From: Humibacillus xanthopallidus | GTDB lineage: Bacteria > Actinomycetota > Actinomycetes > Actinomycetales > Dermatophilaceae | Direction: 5' to 3' | Assembly: GCF_006716675.1 (NCBI RefSeq) | Contig: NZ_VFPM01000001.1 | Span: 1,674,001 to 1,738,000 of the forward strand | DNA: 64,000 nucleotides | Shown: one piece after another, positions 46,688-55,313 of the stretch | How positions within the stretch are numbered: the stretch's first letter is position 1 | Layout of the letters: each line of letters begins with the position of its first letter | Position numbers and translations under genes: made by a program | Notes under the pieces: model-generated | The model's database searches: none | What the model saw: the letters and a program-made list of their open reading frames with translations, nothing else | What the model was told of the DNA's origin: nothing

Positions 46688-47985
46688 CCGAGGACCCGCT
46701 TCAGCTCGGGCTCGGCCACGGCCTTGACCTTGGCGATCTCGGCCATCGGGTCGGCGCCCTCCTTGACGATGCGGCTCATCGCGTCGCCGAACGCGGTGGC
46801 GCACTTGGGAGTCCAGAGGATCGGGCTCTGGGCGTGACCGACCTCGGTCGCAAGCTTGGCGGCTTCGGCGGCCGGGCCGTCCGTGAGGGTCGTCGCCTGG
46901 CTGATGAGGCTCGTCCGCGACGGGATGTGGAAGCCGTACGCTGTCGCGAAGTCGAGCTGGTAGGCGGTCTGGTCGACCCAGAGCCACTTGACGAACGTCT
47001 TCGCGGCCTCGACGTCCCTGCTCTTGGCGCTGACGCACGAGCCGTAGGCGCCGACCGGCACCGACTGCTTGCCGCTGCTGTCGTAGGCCGGCCACGCCAT
47101 GACGCCGAAGTCGTCGCCGAGCCCCTTCTTGATGTCGGGGAAGGTCCAGAGGCCGGTGAACTGCATGGCCGTGAGCCCCGAGGTCAGGGCCGAGGCGTCG
47201 AACCAGTCCTTCGGCGCACCGAGCAGCACGGCCTTTGCGTCCCACAGCTCGCGCAGCTTGCCGAGCGCCGCTCCGGCCTTGGGGTCGTCGAAGCCGAACT
47301 GGTTGTCGGCGGTGAGGTAGTCGAAGCCGGCCGACCACAGCATCGGGCCGCCCATCAGGCCGGCGCCGCCGTCGTTGCCGAGGAAGAGGCCCTTGACGTT
47401 GCCCTGGGTCAGCTTCTTGGCCGCGGCGATGAGCTCGTCGATCGTCTGGGGCGGCGTGACGCCGACCTTGTCGAGCATCGATGTGCGGTAGACGAGCAGC
47501 TGCATGTCGACGACCTGCGGGACGGCATACACCTTGTCGTCGTAGGTCATCCTCGCGAGGATGCTCGGGTTGAAGTCGCTCTTGGCGTCGCCGAGCAGGT
47601 CGGTGAGGTCGACGACCTGGCCGCCCTTGATCATGTCGATGGTGGGGCCGTTGCCGTACTCGAAGACGTCGGGGCCGGCGTCGGTGAGCAGCGAGGCAGC
47701 GGTGGACTGGTCGTAGTCGCCGGGCTTCCAGCTCACCTTGACGGTCGCGTCCGTGTAGGCGGCGGCGTACTTCTCCACCGCCTGCTGCGTGCCGGCCTCG
47801 CCGTACTGGTGGTACCACTGGTTGATCGTGGCGCCGCTCCCGCCGCCGCTCGCGCCACCCGTGGCCGCCGGCTCGCGTCCGGTGTTGCTGCCGCACGCGG
47901 CGAGCACGCCGGTCGCGGCGGCTGCACCGCCGAGCGAGAGGAGCGACCGCCGGGTGAGCGGTGTTCTGAACACGTGGTGCGCCAT
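46684..47985 (-). CDS. Carbohydrate-binding lipoprotein (family 1 solute-binding protein)
   Basis: A 433-residue extracellular binding protein of the MalE-like group: RRSLLSLGG near a twin-arginine-like context, lipobox LAAC and a Gly/Ser linker, then the SBP fold with VFEYGNGPTIDMIKGG and TAMQFTGLWTFPDIKKG. GGGAG lies 5 nt before the ATG at 47985. First gene of the importer operon. Sugar specificity cannot be read; no glycosidase is in the same operon. Confidence 0.9.
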   Translation of the reverse strand: MAHHVFRTPLTRRSLLSLGGAAAATGVLAACGSNTGREPAATGGASGGGSGATINQWYHQYGEAGTQQAVEKYAAAYTDATVKVSWKPGDYDQSTAASLLTDAGPDVFEYGNGPTIDMIKGGQVVDLTDLLGDAKSDFNPSILARMTYDDKVYAVPQVVDMQLLVYRTSMLDKVGVTPPQTIDELIAAAKKLTQGNVKGLFLGNDGGAGLMGGPMLWSAGFDYLTADNQFGFDDPKAGAALGKLRELWDAKAVLLGAPKDWFDASALTSGLTAMQFTGLWTFPDIKKGLGDDFGVMAWPAYDSSGKQSVPVGAYGSCVSAKSRDVEAAKTFVKWLWVDQTAYQLDFATAYGFHIPSRTSLISQATTLTDGPAAEAAKLATEVGHAQSPILWTPKCATAFGDAMSRIVKEGADPMAEIAKVKAVAEPELKRVLG

Positions 47986-48130
47986 GGTGACTCCCAGCTG
48001 GCTCGGCACCGACCCGGGTCGGTGGATCACAGAGGTCGCGATAGCGACATTCTCGGCATACCCGATGAAAGGGATCGTATGCCGTGGAAGGAGTCATCAG
48101 GAGGTTCCCGACGCCGAGCGCTTCGCCGCG

Positions 48131-48190
48131 GTCAGCGCCGTCAGCGCGGTCAGCGCGGTCAGCGCGGTCAGTGCGGTCAGCGCGGTCAGC
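48131..48190. repeat. 9-bp tandem repeat (GTCAGCGCG), about seven copies
   Basis: A near-perfect run of the nonamer GTCAGCGCG with two variants. It lies just beyond, and includes, the stop codon of the small zinc-ribbon gene. Such short repeats may vary in copy number between strains. Confidence 0.88.
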
Positions 48191-48392
48191 AGAGCCGCTC
48201 GGCGAGCATGAGGAACCAGTGGCGGGAGAAGCAGCGGAGCTTCACGTGGTCGCCGTCGCGCCACTCCACCCACGTCGGCATGCCGCACTCGGGGCAGTAG
48301 AGCGCGCGGTGGTCCTCGTCGCGCAACGGCGCCGCGCGTGGCACCGGGGCGAGGTCGACAGCGCGGGGGCGTCCCTGATCCTGCGTGGCCAT
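48186..48392 (-). CDS. Small zinc-ribbon-like protein
   Basis: A 68-residue protein with YCPECGMPTWVEWRDGDHVK and a later Cys in LRCFSRHWFLML; CPxCG plus Cys/His residues suggest a small zinc-binding knuckle. A GGAGG site precedes the ATG at 48392. The stop lies in the 9-bp tandem repeat. Orphan; the same-strand neighbours are the LacI gene upstream and the MalE-like gene downstream. Function unknown. Confidence 0.72.
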   Translation of the reverse strand: MATQDQGRPRAVDLAPVPRAAPLRDEDHRALYCPECGMPTWVEWRDGDHVKLRCFSRHWFLMLAERLC

Positions 48393-48486
48393 GGCGGTCC
48401 TCCGTCCTCGAGAGATGAAGGACAGAGACACGGGCCGGATCCGGTGATACCGGACGAGACCCGACTTCTCGGGTGCCAGGGAGCCC

Positions 48487-49530
48487 TCAGCCGAGGAAGG
48501 CGGTCTCGTCCCAGTCGCAGCCGCAGGAGCCGCGGAGCACGAGCCGGGTGGGCAGCACCTGCGGGTGTACGTCGAAGGTGCGGCCCGCGATGCGCTCGTG
48601 CAGGCGGATCGCCGCCCACCGGCCGAGCTCACGCATCGGCTGCTGCACGGTCGTCAGCCCGGGCGCGAGGTAGCGCGAGGTCATGATGTCGTCGAACCCG
48701 ACGACCGCGATCTCACCCGGCACCGAGCGGCCCGCCCGGGCGAGCAGCACCATCGTGGCGAGCGCGAGCTCGTCGTTGGCGCAGACGAGCCCATCGATCG
48801 TCGTCCCGGCGGCCTCGACGGCCTCGATCGCGCCCAGCACGGCCCGGCCGTGGATCTCCTCGTAGCCGACCCGCACCGGAGGTGCGACCTGCGCGCCACG
48901 GCGGCGGGCAAGGGCGTGCTGGAAGCCGCGGTAGCGCTCGGAGATGTCGTGCGAGCCCTCCGGGTCGCCGACGAAGACGAGGGCGCGGCGCCCGTGGTCG
49001 AGCAGGTGGCGGGTGAGCTCCGCCGAGCTGATGAAGTTCTCGACCTGCACGGCGTCGCAGCCCTCGATCGCGTCGCGGGCCACGAGGACCGTCGGTGTCG
49101 AGCGGACGACCTGGCGCACCATCGCGTCGCTGATCGTGTCGTTGCCGATGACGATGCCGTCGATGCGCCCGAGGATCTTGCGCACCGCCGCGTCCTTGTC
49201 CTTGGACGCGTCGCACACGACGACCACCGTCGACTGCCCGTCGGCGGCCGCCGTCGACTCGAAGCCCGAGAGCAGCTCTGAGTAGTAGGGCCCGCGCAGG
49301 CCGGGCAGCACGAGGCCGAGCGTCTCGTGGGTGGGCCGGTCGACGGGCCGGCCGGCCCGCAGCGGCACGTACTCGAGCTCCTCCACCGCGCGCAGCACCC
49401 GCTGCCGGGTGCGCGCCGACGCCGGGGTCGAGCCGTTGAGCACGCGCGACACGGTGGCGATGGACACGCCGGCATGCTCGGCCACCGTGTAGATCGTGAC
49501 CGGGCGCGCGTCGTCGTGCTCGAGGGACAC
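48487..49530 (-). CDS. LacI-family transcriptional regulator of the beta-glucan locus
   Basis: A 347-residue repressor: HTH TIYTVAEHAGVSIATVSRVL then hinge VRAVEELEYVPLRAGRP-like region, sensor domain with IVIGNDTISDAM and IAVVGFDDIMTSRYLAPGL, ending in a Cys pair CGC. AAGGAG precedes the GTG start at 49530. It is encoded 91 bp after the importer ATPase gene on the same strand, so it may lie at the end of that operon and control both it and the divergent glycosidase operon from the 176-bp region at 55138-55313. Confidence 0.88.
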   Translation of the reverse strand: MSLEHDDARPVTIYTVAEHAGVSIATVSRVLNGSTPASARTRQRVLRAVEELEYVPLRAGRPVDRPTHETLGLVLPGLRGPYYSELLSGFESTAAADGQSTVVVVCDASKDKDAAVRKILGRIDGIVIGNDTISDAMVRQVVRSTPTVLVARDAIEGCDAVQVENFISSAELTRHLLDHGRRALVFVGDPEGSHDISERYRGFQHALARRRGAQVAPPVRVGYEEIHGRAVLGAIEAVEAAGTTIDGLVCANDELALATMVLLARAGRSVPGEIAVVGFDDIMTSRYLAPGLTTVQQPMRELGRWAAIRLHERIAGRTFDVHPQVLPTRLVLRGSCGCDWDETAFLG

Positions 49531-49621
49531 CGGGGCTCCTTCTTCCGGGTCCACTGTGCACGGCACCGTGCCCGCCCACAAGGCGAACCGACGCGGGGTG
49601 GAGGGCAGCCTCCGTATGCCG

Positions 49622-51475
49622 TCAGAACGGGTTGGGGATCGCCTCCAGCAGGGTGCGGGTGTAGTCGTCCTGCGGGTCGCGGATCACGTCGAGGGTGGGT
49701 CCGTGCTCGACGACCTTGCCCCCGTTGAGGACGATGACCTCGTCGGAGAGCATGCGCGCGCTCAGCAGGTCGTGCGTGATGTAGAGGATGCCGACGTCGC
49801 TCTCCTTGACGAGGTCGCTCAGCAGCTCGAGTACCTCCGCGCGGATGGACACGTCGAGGCTCGAGATCGGCTCGTCGGCGACGATGATGTCGGGCTGCAC
49901 GGCGAGCGCCTTGGCGATGATGACGCGCTGGCGCTGACCGCCGGACAGCTCGTAGCCGTAGCGGTTGACGAAGCGGTCGGCCGGTGTGAGGGCGACCCTC
50001 TCGAGCAGCTCGAGGACGCGCTCGCGCAGCTGCTCGCCTCGCAGCCCCTGGTAGTTGGCGAGGGGGCGCGAGAGCACGTAGCCGAGCCGCTTCGCGGGGT
50101 TGATCGAGCTGTAGGGGTCCTGGAACACCATCTGGACGTCGCTGCGGTAGTCGCGCAGAGCCCGCCCCTTGAACCCGGAGACGAGCTTGTCGCCCTGGGG
50201 GCCGTGGAAGACGATGCGCCCCTGCGACGGGCTCTCGACTCCGGTGATCATCTTGGCGAGCGTCGACTTGCCGCTGCCGCTCTGGCCCACGAGCGCGGTC
50301 ACCTCGCCGCGTCGCAGCTCGAAGCTGACGTCGCTGACTGCCTCGGTGCGCGTCACGGTGAAGCCGCGCCGGCGCTCGAAGACCTTCGAGACGTGCTCGA
50401 CCGAGAGGACGACCTCGTTGGTCAGGGCGCTGCGTGACTCGTCGCCGGTCTTGACGAACTGCGGGCCCACGAAGCCGCGCTTCGGCTCGCCGAACCGCTC
50501 CGCGCCGCCATCCCTCCGCTGGAGGGCGGCGACGTGACAGGCGGCCCGGCCGCCGTTCAGGGGCTCGAGCGGCGGCGTCTTCTCGAGGCAGAGGTCGATC
50601 CTCTCGGGGCACCGCGGGGCGAAGCTGCAGCCGACGATGTCGAGACTGAGGTCGGGCGGACGACCCGGCACGTAGGTGATCTTGACGGTCTCGGCGCGAG
50701 GGTCGCCGTAGGAGCCGAGCAGGCCCTTCGTGTAGGGGTGCAGCGGCTCGCGCAGCAGCGCGCCCGCGCTCTGGTCCTCGACGATGCGGCCGGCATACAT
50801 GACGAGGATGCGGTCGGACAGGTCGAGGACGGTGCCGATGTCGTGGCTGATGAAGAGCACGGCGAAACCCTGCTCCGACTGGAGCCGCCGCACGTTCTCG
50901 AGGATCGAGTGCTGGACCACGACGTCGAGACCGGTCGTCGGCTCGTCGAGCAGGATGAACTTCGGGTCGAGCGCGAGGGCGAGCGCGAGGTTGACCCGCT
51001 GACGCATGCCGCCGGAGAGCTCGTGCGGGAAGGCCGTCATGAACTTCGGGTCGATGATGACCATGTCGAAGAGCTCGCGGACGCGTCGGGTCACGGCCTC
51101 GCCGCGCAGGCTGGAGTGGTGCTCGATGGCGTCGCGGAACTGGGCCTCGACGCGCACGACCGGGTTGAGGGAGTTCATGCTGCTCTGGAAGACCGTCGAG
51201 ACGTCGCGCCAGCGCAGCGAGCGCAGGTCGTCCTCGTGCAGCGCGGTGATGTCGGTGCCGTCGAAGGTGATCGAGCCGCCGCTGATGCGCCCCGGCCGCT
51301 GGAGCAGACGAAGCAGGGCAGTCCCGAGCGTCGTCTTGCCCGAGCCGGACTCGCCGATGAGGCCGACGAACTCTCCGGGCTCGATGGCGAAGCTGACCTC
51401 CTGCACGGCGTCGAGCGGGCGCGAGGCCTTGGGCTCGTAGCGGACGCTGAGGTCGCGGACGTCGAGGAGTGTCAT
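49622..51475 (-). CDS. Fused Opp/Dpp-type ABC ATPases (DppD-DppF in one chain)
   Basis: A 617-residue double ATPase. First half: Walker A GESGSGKTT, LSGGMRQRV, LLDEPTTGLD and the oligopeptide-family C-terminal Cys pattern CSFAPRCPERIDLC of the iron-sulfur-like motif. Second half: GQSGSGKST, LSGGQRQRV, VADEPISSLD. In many peptide-family importers these are two genes. It would energise the permeases encoded just upstream. Overlaps the permease gene by 4 bp (ATGA). Substrate is judged from context to be an oligosaccharide, since family members in several bacteria import cello- or xylo-oligosaccharides. Confidence 0.9.
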   Translation of the reverse strand: MTLLDVRDLSVRYEPKASRPLDAVQEVSFAIEPGEFVGLIGESGSGKTTLGTALLRLLQRPGRISGGSITFDGTDITALHEDDLRSLRWRDVSTVFQSSMNSLNPVVRVEAQFRDAIEHHSSLRGEAVTRRVRELFDMVIIDPKFMTAFPHELSGGMRQRVNLALALALDPKFILLDEPTTGLDVVVQHSILENVRRLQSEQGFAVLFISHDIGTVLDLSDRILVMYAGRIVEDQSAGALLREPLHPYTKGLLGSYGDPRAETVKITYVPGRPPDLSLDIVGCSFAPRCPERIDLCLEKTPPLEPLNGGRAACHVAALQRRDGGAERFGEPKRGFVGPQFVKTGDESRSALTNEVVLSVEHVSKVFERRRGFTVTRTEAVSDVSFELRRGEVTALVGQSGSGKSTLAKMITGVESPSQGRIVFHGPQGDKLVSGFKGRALRDYRSDVQMVFQDPYSSINPAKRLGYVLSRPLANYQGLRGEQLRERVLELLERVALTPADRFVNRYGYELSGGQRQRVIIAKALAVQPDIIVADEPISSLDVSIRAEVLELLSDLVKESDVGILYITHDLLSARMLSDEVIVLNGGKVVEHGPTLDVIRDPQDDYTRTLLEAIPNPF

Positions 51476-52422
51476 GCGTCCTCCCGGAGGTGGGGGTTGC
51501 TCAGGAGGTCGACCCCGAAGTTGATGAAGGTCATGGCGGTCATGAGGATCGCGAGGACGAGGCCGGGAACGAAGACCCACAGCCACAGGCCCTGCGCGAT
51601 GGCCCCCTGGGCGTTGGACTGGTAGAGCATCGTGCCCCACGAGACGCTCTGGCTGTCGCCGAGGCCGAGGGCGGCGAGACCTGCCTCCGCGGCGATGGCG
51701 CCGGTCGCTGCGCCGACGAAGCTCGCCGCGACGAGCGAGGTCATGTTGGGCATGATCTCGCGGAAGACGATGCGCCAGGTCCCCTCACCGGAGAACTTGG
51801 CGGCCGTGACGAAGTCGCGGTTGCGCAGCGTGATGATCTGGGCCCGCTTGGCCCGCGCCGCGCCGGCCCACGAGGTGATCGAGATGACCCCGACGATGAG
51901 CCAGATGCCGCGCACCTCCGAGTAGGCGACGAGCGTGATGATGAGTGGCAGCGCCGGGATGACGAGGGCGACGTTCGTCACGAACGAGAGCAGATCGTCG
52001 AGGATCGTGCCCTCGGCGTAGCCCGAGATCATGCCGATGACGGTCGCGATCACCGTCGCGATGAGCCCGGCGAAGAGGCCGACGAGCAGCGAGATCCGCG
52101 CGCCGTAGATGAGCTGCGAGGCGATGTCCTGCCCGCTCGTCGTCGTGCCCAGCCAGTTCGTCGAGCTCGGCCCGGCCAGGGGGACGAAGGAGCTGTCGAG
52201 AGGGTCGTGCGGCGCGATGAGCGGGGCGAAGACGGCGACGACCACATAGACCGCCACGATCCCGATGCCCACCCGCGCCTTCTTGCTGCTCCAGACCACC
52301 TGCCACCACTGGTCGGGGCGGGTCGCGTCGCTCACCTGCTCGACGGCGAGGTCCTGCCGGGGCTCGCCCTCGGCCATGAAGTCCTCGCCCGGGGTGGGCA
52401 GCGGAGTCGTCTCGGTCGTCAT
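51472..52422 (-). CDS. Opp/Dpp-type ABC transporter permease, DppC-like
   Basis: A 316-residue membrane protein with a 40-residue cytoplasmic lead, six helices, and the DppC-type segments HDPLDSSFVPLAGPS and YAEGTILDDLLSF, VTAAKFSGEGTWRIVFREIMPN. Partner of the DppB-like permease; the genes overlap by 4 bp. Confidence 0.92.
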   Translation of the reverse strand: MTTETTPLPTPGEDFMAEGEPRQDLAVEQVSDATRPDQWWQVVWSSKKARVGIGIVAVYVVVAVFAPLIAPHDPLDSSFVPLAGPSSTNWLGTTTSGQDIASQLIYGARISLLVGLFAGLIATVIATVIGMISGYAEGTILDDLLSFVTNVALVIPALPLIITLVAYSEVRGIWLIVGVISITSWAGAARAKRAQIITLRNRDFVTAAKFSGEGTWRIVFREIMPNMTSLVAASFVGAATGAIAAEAGLAALGLGDSQSVSWGTMLYQSNAQGAIAQGLWLWVFVPGLVLAILMTAMTFINFGVDLLSNPHLREDA

Positions 52423-53408
52423 CCTTCGGCCCTCCTGGCTCGGGGGTCGAGCACGCCGTAGAGCAGGTCTGCCGCGAGATTGGCGACGAGCACACCGGCC
52501 GTCGTCAGCAGCATGAGCGTCTGCAGCAGGGGATAGTCCTTGTTCTCGACGGCCTCACCCATGAGGCGGCCGAGGCCGGGATAGTCGAAGACCGTCTCGA
52601 CGAGGATCGCGCCGCCGAGCACGCCGCCGAGGGCGAGCGCGAAGCCGGTGACACTCGGGAGCAGCGCGTTGCGGGCGGCATACTTCAGGGCGACGTGCCG
52701 GTCGGGGAGACCCTTGGCCTTGGCGAGGCGGATGTAGTCCTCACCGAGGTTCATGATCATCGTGTTGCGCATGCCGAGGATCCAGCCGATCGGCGTGACG
52801 ATGAGCAGGGCGAGGGCCGGCAGGAACGAGTGCGAGACCGCCTCCTGGATGAACGGCCAGTTGAAGCCGGGCGTCGCCTCCTCGTAGCCGCCCGAGGTCG
52901 GGAACCAGCCGACGGTGTAGCCGAAGACGTAGAGCAGCAGCAGGCCGATCCAGAAGGGCTGCAGCGTGCCGAGGAAGGTGGAACCGAGGGTCACGACGGA
53001 GTCGAGGCGCGAGTTGCGGCGCCACGCGGCATACGCCCCGAGCACCACGCCGACGACGAACGACACGACCTGCGTGAAGACGACGAGCACGACCGTCCAC
53101 CAGAAGGCCTGGCCGATCACCTCGGTCACCGAGTAGGGGTAGTACGTGTAGGACAGGCCGAAGTTGCCGTGGACCAGCTCGCCGAGGTAGGTGACGTACT
53201 GGTTCCACAGGGAGCCGTCGGGCGCGCCGAGCATCGCACGCATGGCCTTGACCTGGGCGGGGTCGAGAGCGGCGTCCTTGCCGGCCAGCCGCTTGACCAT
53301 GATCTCTGCGGGGTCGCCGGGCTGCAGGCGCGGGATGAGGAAGTTGAGCGTCACGACCGCCCACAGCGTGGCGATGAAGAAGCCGAACTTCCTTGCGACA
53401 TAAGTCAT
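52419..53408 (-). CDS. Opp/Dpp-type ABC transporter permease, DppB-like
   Basis: A 329-residue membrane protein with the DppB-type N-terminus FFIATLWAVVTLNFLIPRLQPGDP and six helices; EAA-like loop YIRLAKAKGLPDRHVALKYAARNALLP. Lies 61 bp after the binding-protein gene, in the same operon. Confidence 0.92.
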   Translation of the reverse strand: MTYVARKFGFFIATLWAVVTLNFLIPRLQPGDPAEIMVKRLAGKDAALDPAQVKAMRAMLGAPDGSLWNQYVTYLGELVHGNFGLSYTYYPYSVTEVIGQAFWWTVVLVVFTQVVSFVVGVVLGAYAAWRRNSRLDSVVTLGSTFLGTLQPFWIGLLLLYVFGYTVGWFPTSGGYEEATPGFNWPFIQEAVSHSFLPALALLIVTPIGWILGMRNTMIMNLGEDYIRLAKAKGLPDRHVALKYAARNALLPSVTGFALALGGVLGGAILVETVFDYPGLGRLMGEAVENKDYPLLQTLMLLTTAGVLVANLAADLLYGVLDPRARRAEG

Positions 53409-53469
53409 CTGGGCCTCCCTGACCCAGCCGGAGCGACTGCGGGAGCCGCTCCGGCGTATGGGCGGGTGG

Positions 53470-55137
53470 TCACTTCGGGGCAGTGAGGTGGGTCATCCAC
53501 AGGAGCTTGTCGTCCTGCGGGTTGGCGTACGGGTCCTCCTCGCTCGGCCAGCCGACTGCCTTGTCCGTGCGGTAGAGGATGCGGGCGGGCGCGTAGATGA
53601 GCGAGGTGACGGGGTACTCCGTCATCATCGTCTCGACGAGGGGGGCCAGGTACTTCTTCTGTGCCTCTTTGTCGGTCTGGGCGGCGAGCTGGCTCACCGC
53701 GGCGTCGACGGCCGGGTCCTTGAAGCGCTGGACGTTGGGGAAGATGTCGGTCTTCGTCGGGATGCGCTTGCTCGACAGCTTGTCACCGAGGTTCTTCGCC
53801 AGCTCGCACCCGCCGTGCAGGTACTCGAGCAGCAGCTGGAAGTCGCCGGTCTTCTTCTGGCCGTCGATCGAGTCGGGGGCCGATGCGGTCACCTTGGCGT
53901 CGACCCCGGCGTCGTTGAGGCCCTTGACGACCACGTCGGCGATGGCCTGGTAGTCGATCCAGCCGGCCTGCACCGAGAAGTTGACCGCGAGCGGCGAGCC
54001 GTCGGGGTTGGTGCGCTTGCCGTCGGCGCCCTTCTTGTAGCCGGCAGCGTCGAGCAGCTGGTTGGCCTTGGCGACGTCGAAGGGCACGACGGTGTCCTTG
54101 CCCGCGTACTCCTCCGGAAGGAGGGACTCCATCGAGGGCAGCTTGAGGCCCGTCTGGCTCGCCGGCTTCATGACGCCGTAGGTCGCCTTGAGCGACATCT
54201 CCTCCTTGTTCATCGCGTAGGAGATGGCCTCACGGAACTTCGCGTCGCTGAACGGCGGCTTCTCGTCGTTGCCCGTGAGCACGGTCATGCCGTTCGGCGC
54301 GTAGTAGAAGTGGTTGTTCTTCGGGTCGGAGTCGACGAACGTCTTCTTCGGGTTGGGGATCTCGCCGAAGTAGGCGTCGAGCTGGCCGGAGCGCAGCTTG
54401 AGCGCGGCCTGCGCCGCGTCGTACTGCCCCTCGAGCACGAGCTTCTGCACCTTGATCTTGTCGGCCTGCCAGTAGTCGGCGCGCCGCTCGAGGACGAGCT
54501 GGCGGCCGTTGTAGCTCGCGACCTTGAAGGGGCCGGTCGAGACGGGCGCCTTGTCCACGTACTTCGTCGGGTCGCCGACCTTGGAGTAGACGTGCTCAGG
54601 AAGCATCTTCGTGCTGATGATGCCGTCGTACTTCGGGGCGGCGTTGCCCGAGAAGACGAAGACGACCTTGTTGCCCTCGGCCGTGACGGACGTGGCCGGC
54701 GCTCCGAAGGTGTCGTTCCAGACCCCCGCCTTGTCGAAGGCCGGGTACTGCTTCATGAGGTTGAAGGTGAAGGCGACGTCCTTCGCCGTGAACGGCGTGC
54801 CGTCGCTCCACTTCACGCCCTGGCGGATGTCGAGGGTCAGCTTCTCGCCCCCCTCCCACGTCGCCTTCTCGGCGAGCCACGGCGTCTCCTCGCAGGTGAG
54901 GCTGTTGCGCACGATGAGCGGCTCGTAGAGCCACGTGCCGGTCAGCGGCTTGGGCGAGTTGGGGTTGTAGTTGACGAGCCCGCCGACGGCCGCGTCGGCC
55001 TCGGAGGGGAACGTCAGCTGGGCGATCATGCCGTCCGCCGAGGCGGCGCCGTTCTTCTGCGCCGCGCTTCCGGCGCAGGCGCTCAGGCCGAGTGCCATGG
55101 CGACAGTGAGGACCAGAGTGGTGGATCGAGTGCGCAT
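53470..55137 (-). CDS. Family 5 extracellular solute-binding lipoprotein (oligosaccharide/peptide)
   Basis: A 555-residue lipoprotein: lipobox GLSAC, then the large three-domain SBP_bac_5 fold with WSDGTPFTAKDVAFTFNLMK and VSTGPFKVASYNGRQLVLER. First gene of the importer operon. Family 5 proteins bind peptides, nickel or oligosaccharides; the divergent beta-glycosidases make an oligosaccharide the best guess. GGGAGG precedes the ATG. An upstream in-frame extension into the control region is not supported. Confidence 0.92.
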   Translation of the reverse strand: MRTRSTTLVLTVAMALGLSACAGSAAQKNGAASADGMIAQLTFPSEADAAVGGLVNYNPNSPKPLTGTWLYEPLIVRNSLTCEETPWLAEKATWEGGEKLTLDIRQGVKWSDGTPFTAKDVAFTFNLMKQYPAFDKAGVWNDTFGAPATSVTAEGNKVVFVFSGNAAPKYDGIISTKMLPEHVYSKVGDPTKYVDKAPVSTGPFKVASYNGRQLVLERRADYWQADKIKVQKLVLEGQYDAAQAALKLRSGQLDAYFGEIPNPKKTFVDSDPKNNHFYYAPNGMTVLTGNDEKPPFSDAKFREAISYAMNKEEMSLKATYGVMKPASQTGLKLPSMESLLPEEYAGKDTVVPFDVAKANQLLDAAGYKKGADGKRTNPDGSPLAVNFSVQAGWIDYQAIADVVVKGLNDAGVDAKVTASAPDSIDGQKKTGDFQLLLEYLHGGCELAKNLGDKLSSKRIPTKTDIFPNVQRFKDPAVDAAVSQLAAQTDKEAQKKYLAPLVETMMTEYPVTSLIYAPARILYRTDKAVGWPSEEDPYANPQDDKLLWMTHLTAPK

Positions 55138-55313
55138 CGTTGCGACCTCCCATGGGGTGACTGGGGGCCAACGTAACCGCCGGAAGGGGCCTGTCAACGG
55201 CTTGGAAAGCATGTAACTACTTTCATGGCCCAGCCACGCGGGGAATCGGCTTTCATTTGTTTTCAAGGGGATTCGAGACATCGAAAGCGAAGCGCTCCTG
55301 ATAGGAAAGACGG
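55138..55313. promoter_or_regulatory. Divergent control region with repeated GAAAG half-sites
   Basis: 176 bp between the binding-protein and phosphorylase genes, more AT-rich than its surroundings. Within 55207-55291 the short word TGAAAG or close variants occurs at least five times in both directions (GGAAAGC, CTTTCATG, CTTTCATT, TTTTCAAG, CGAAAGC), including a GAAAG-N9-CTTTC dyad. These look like multiple repressor half-sites. The LacI protein at 48487-49530 is the likely ligand. Confidence 0.4.
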
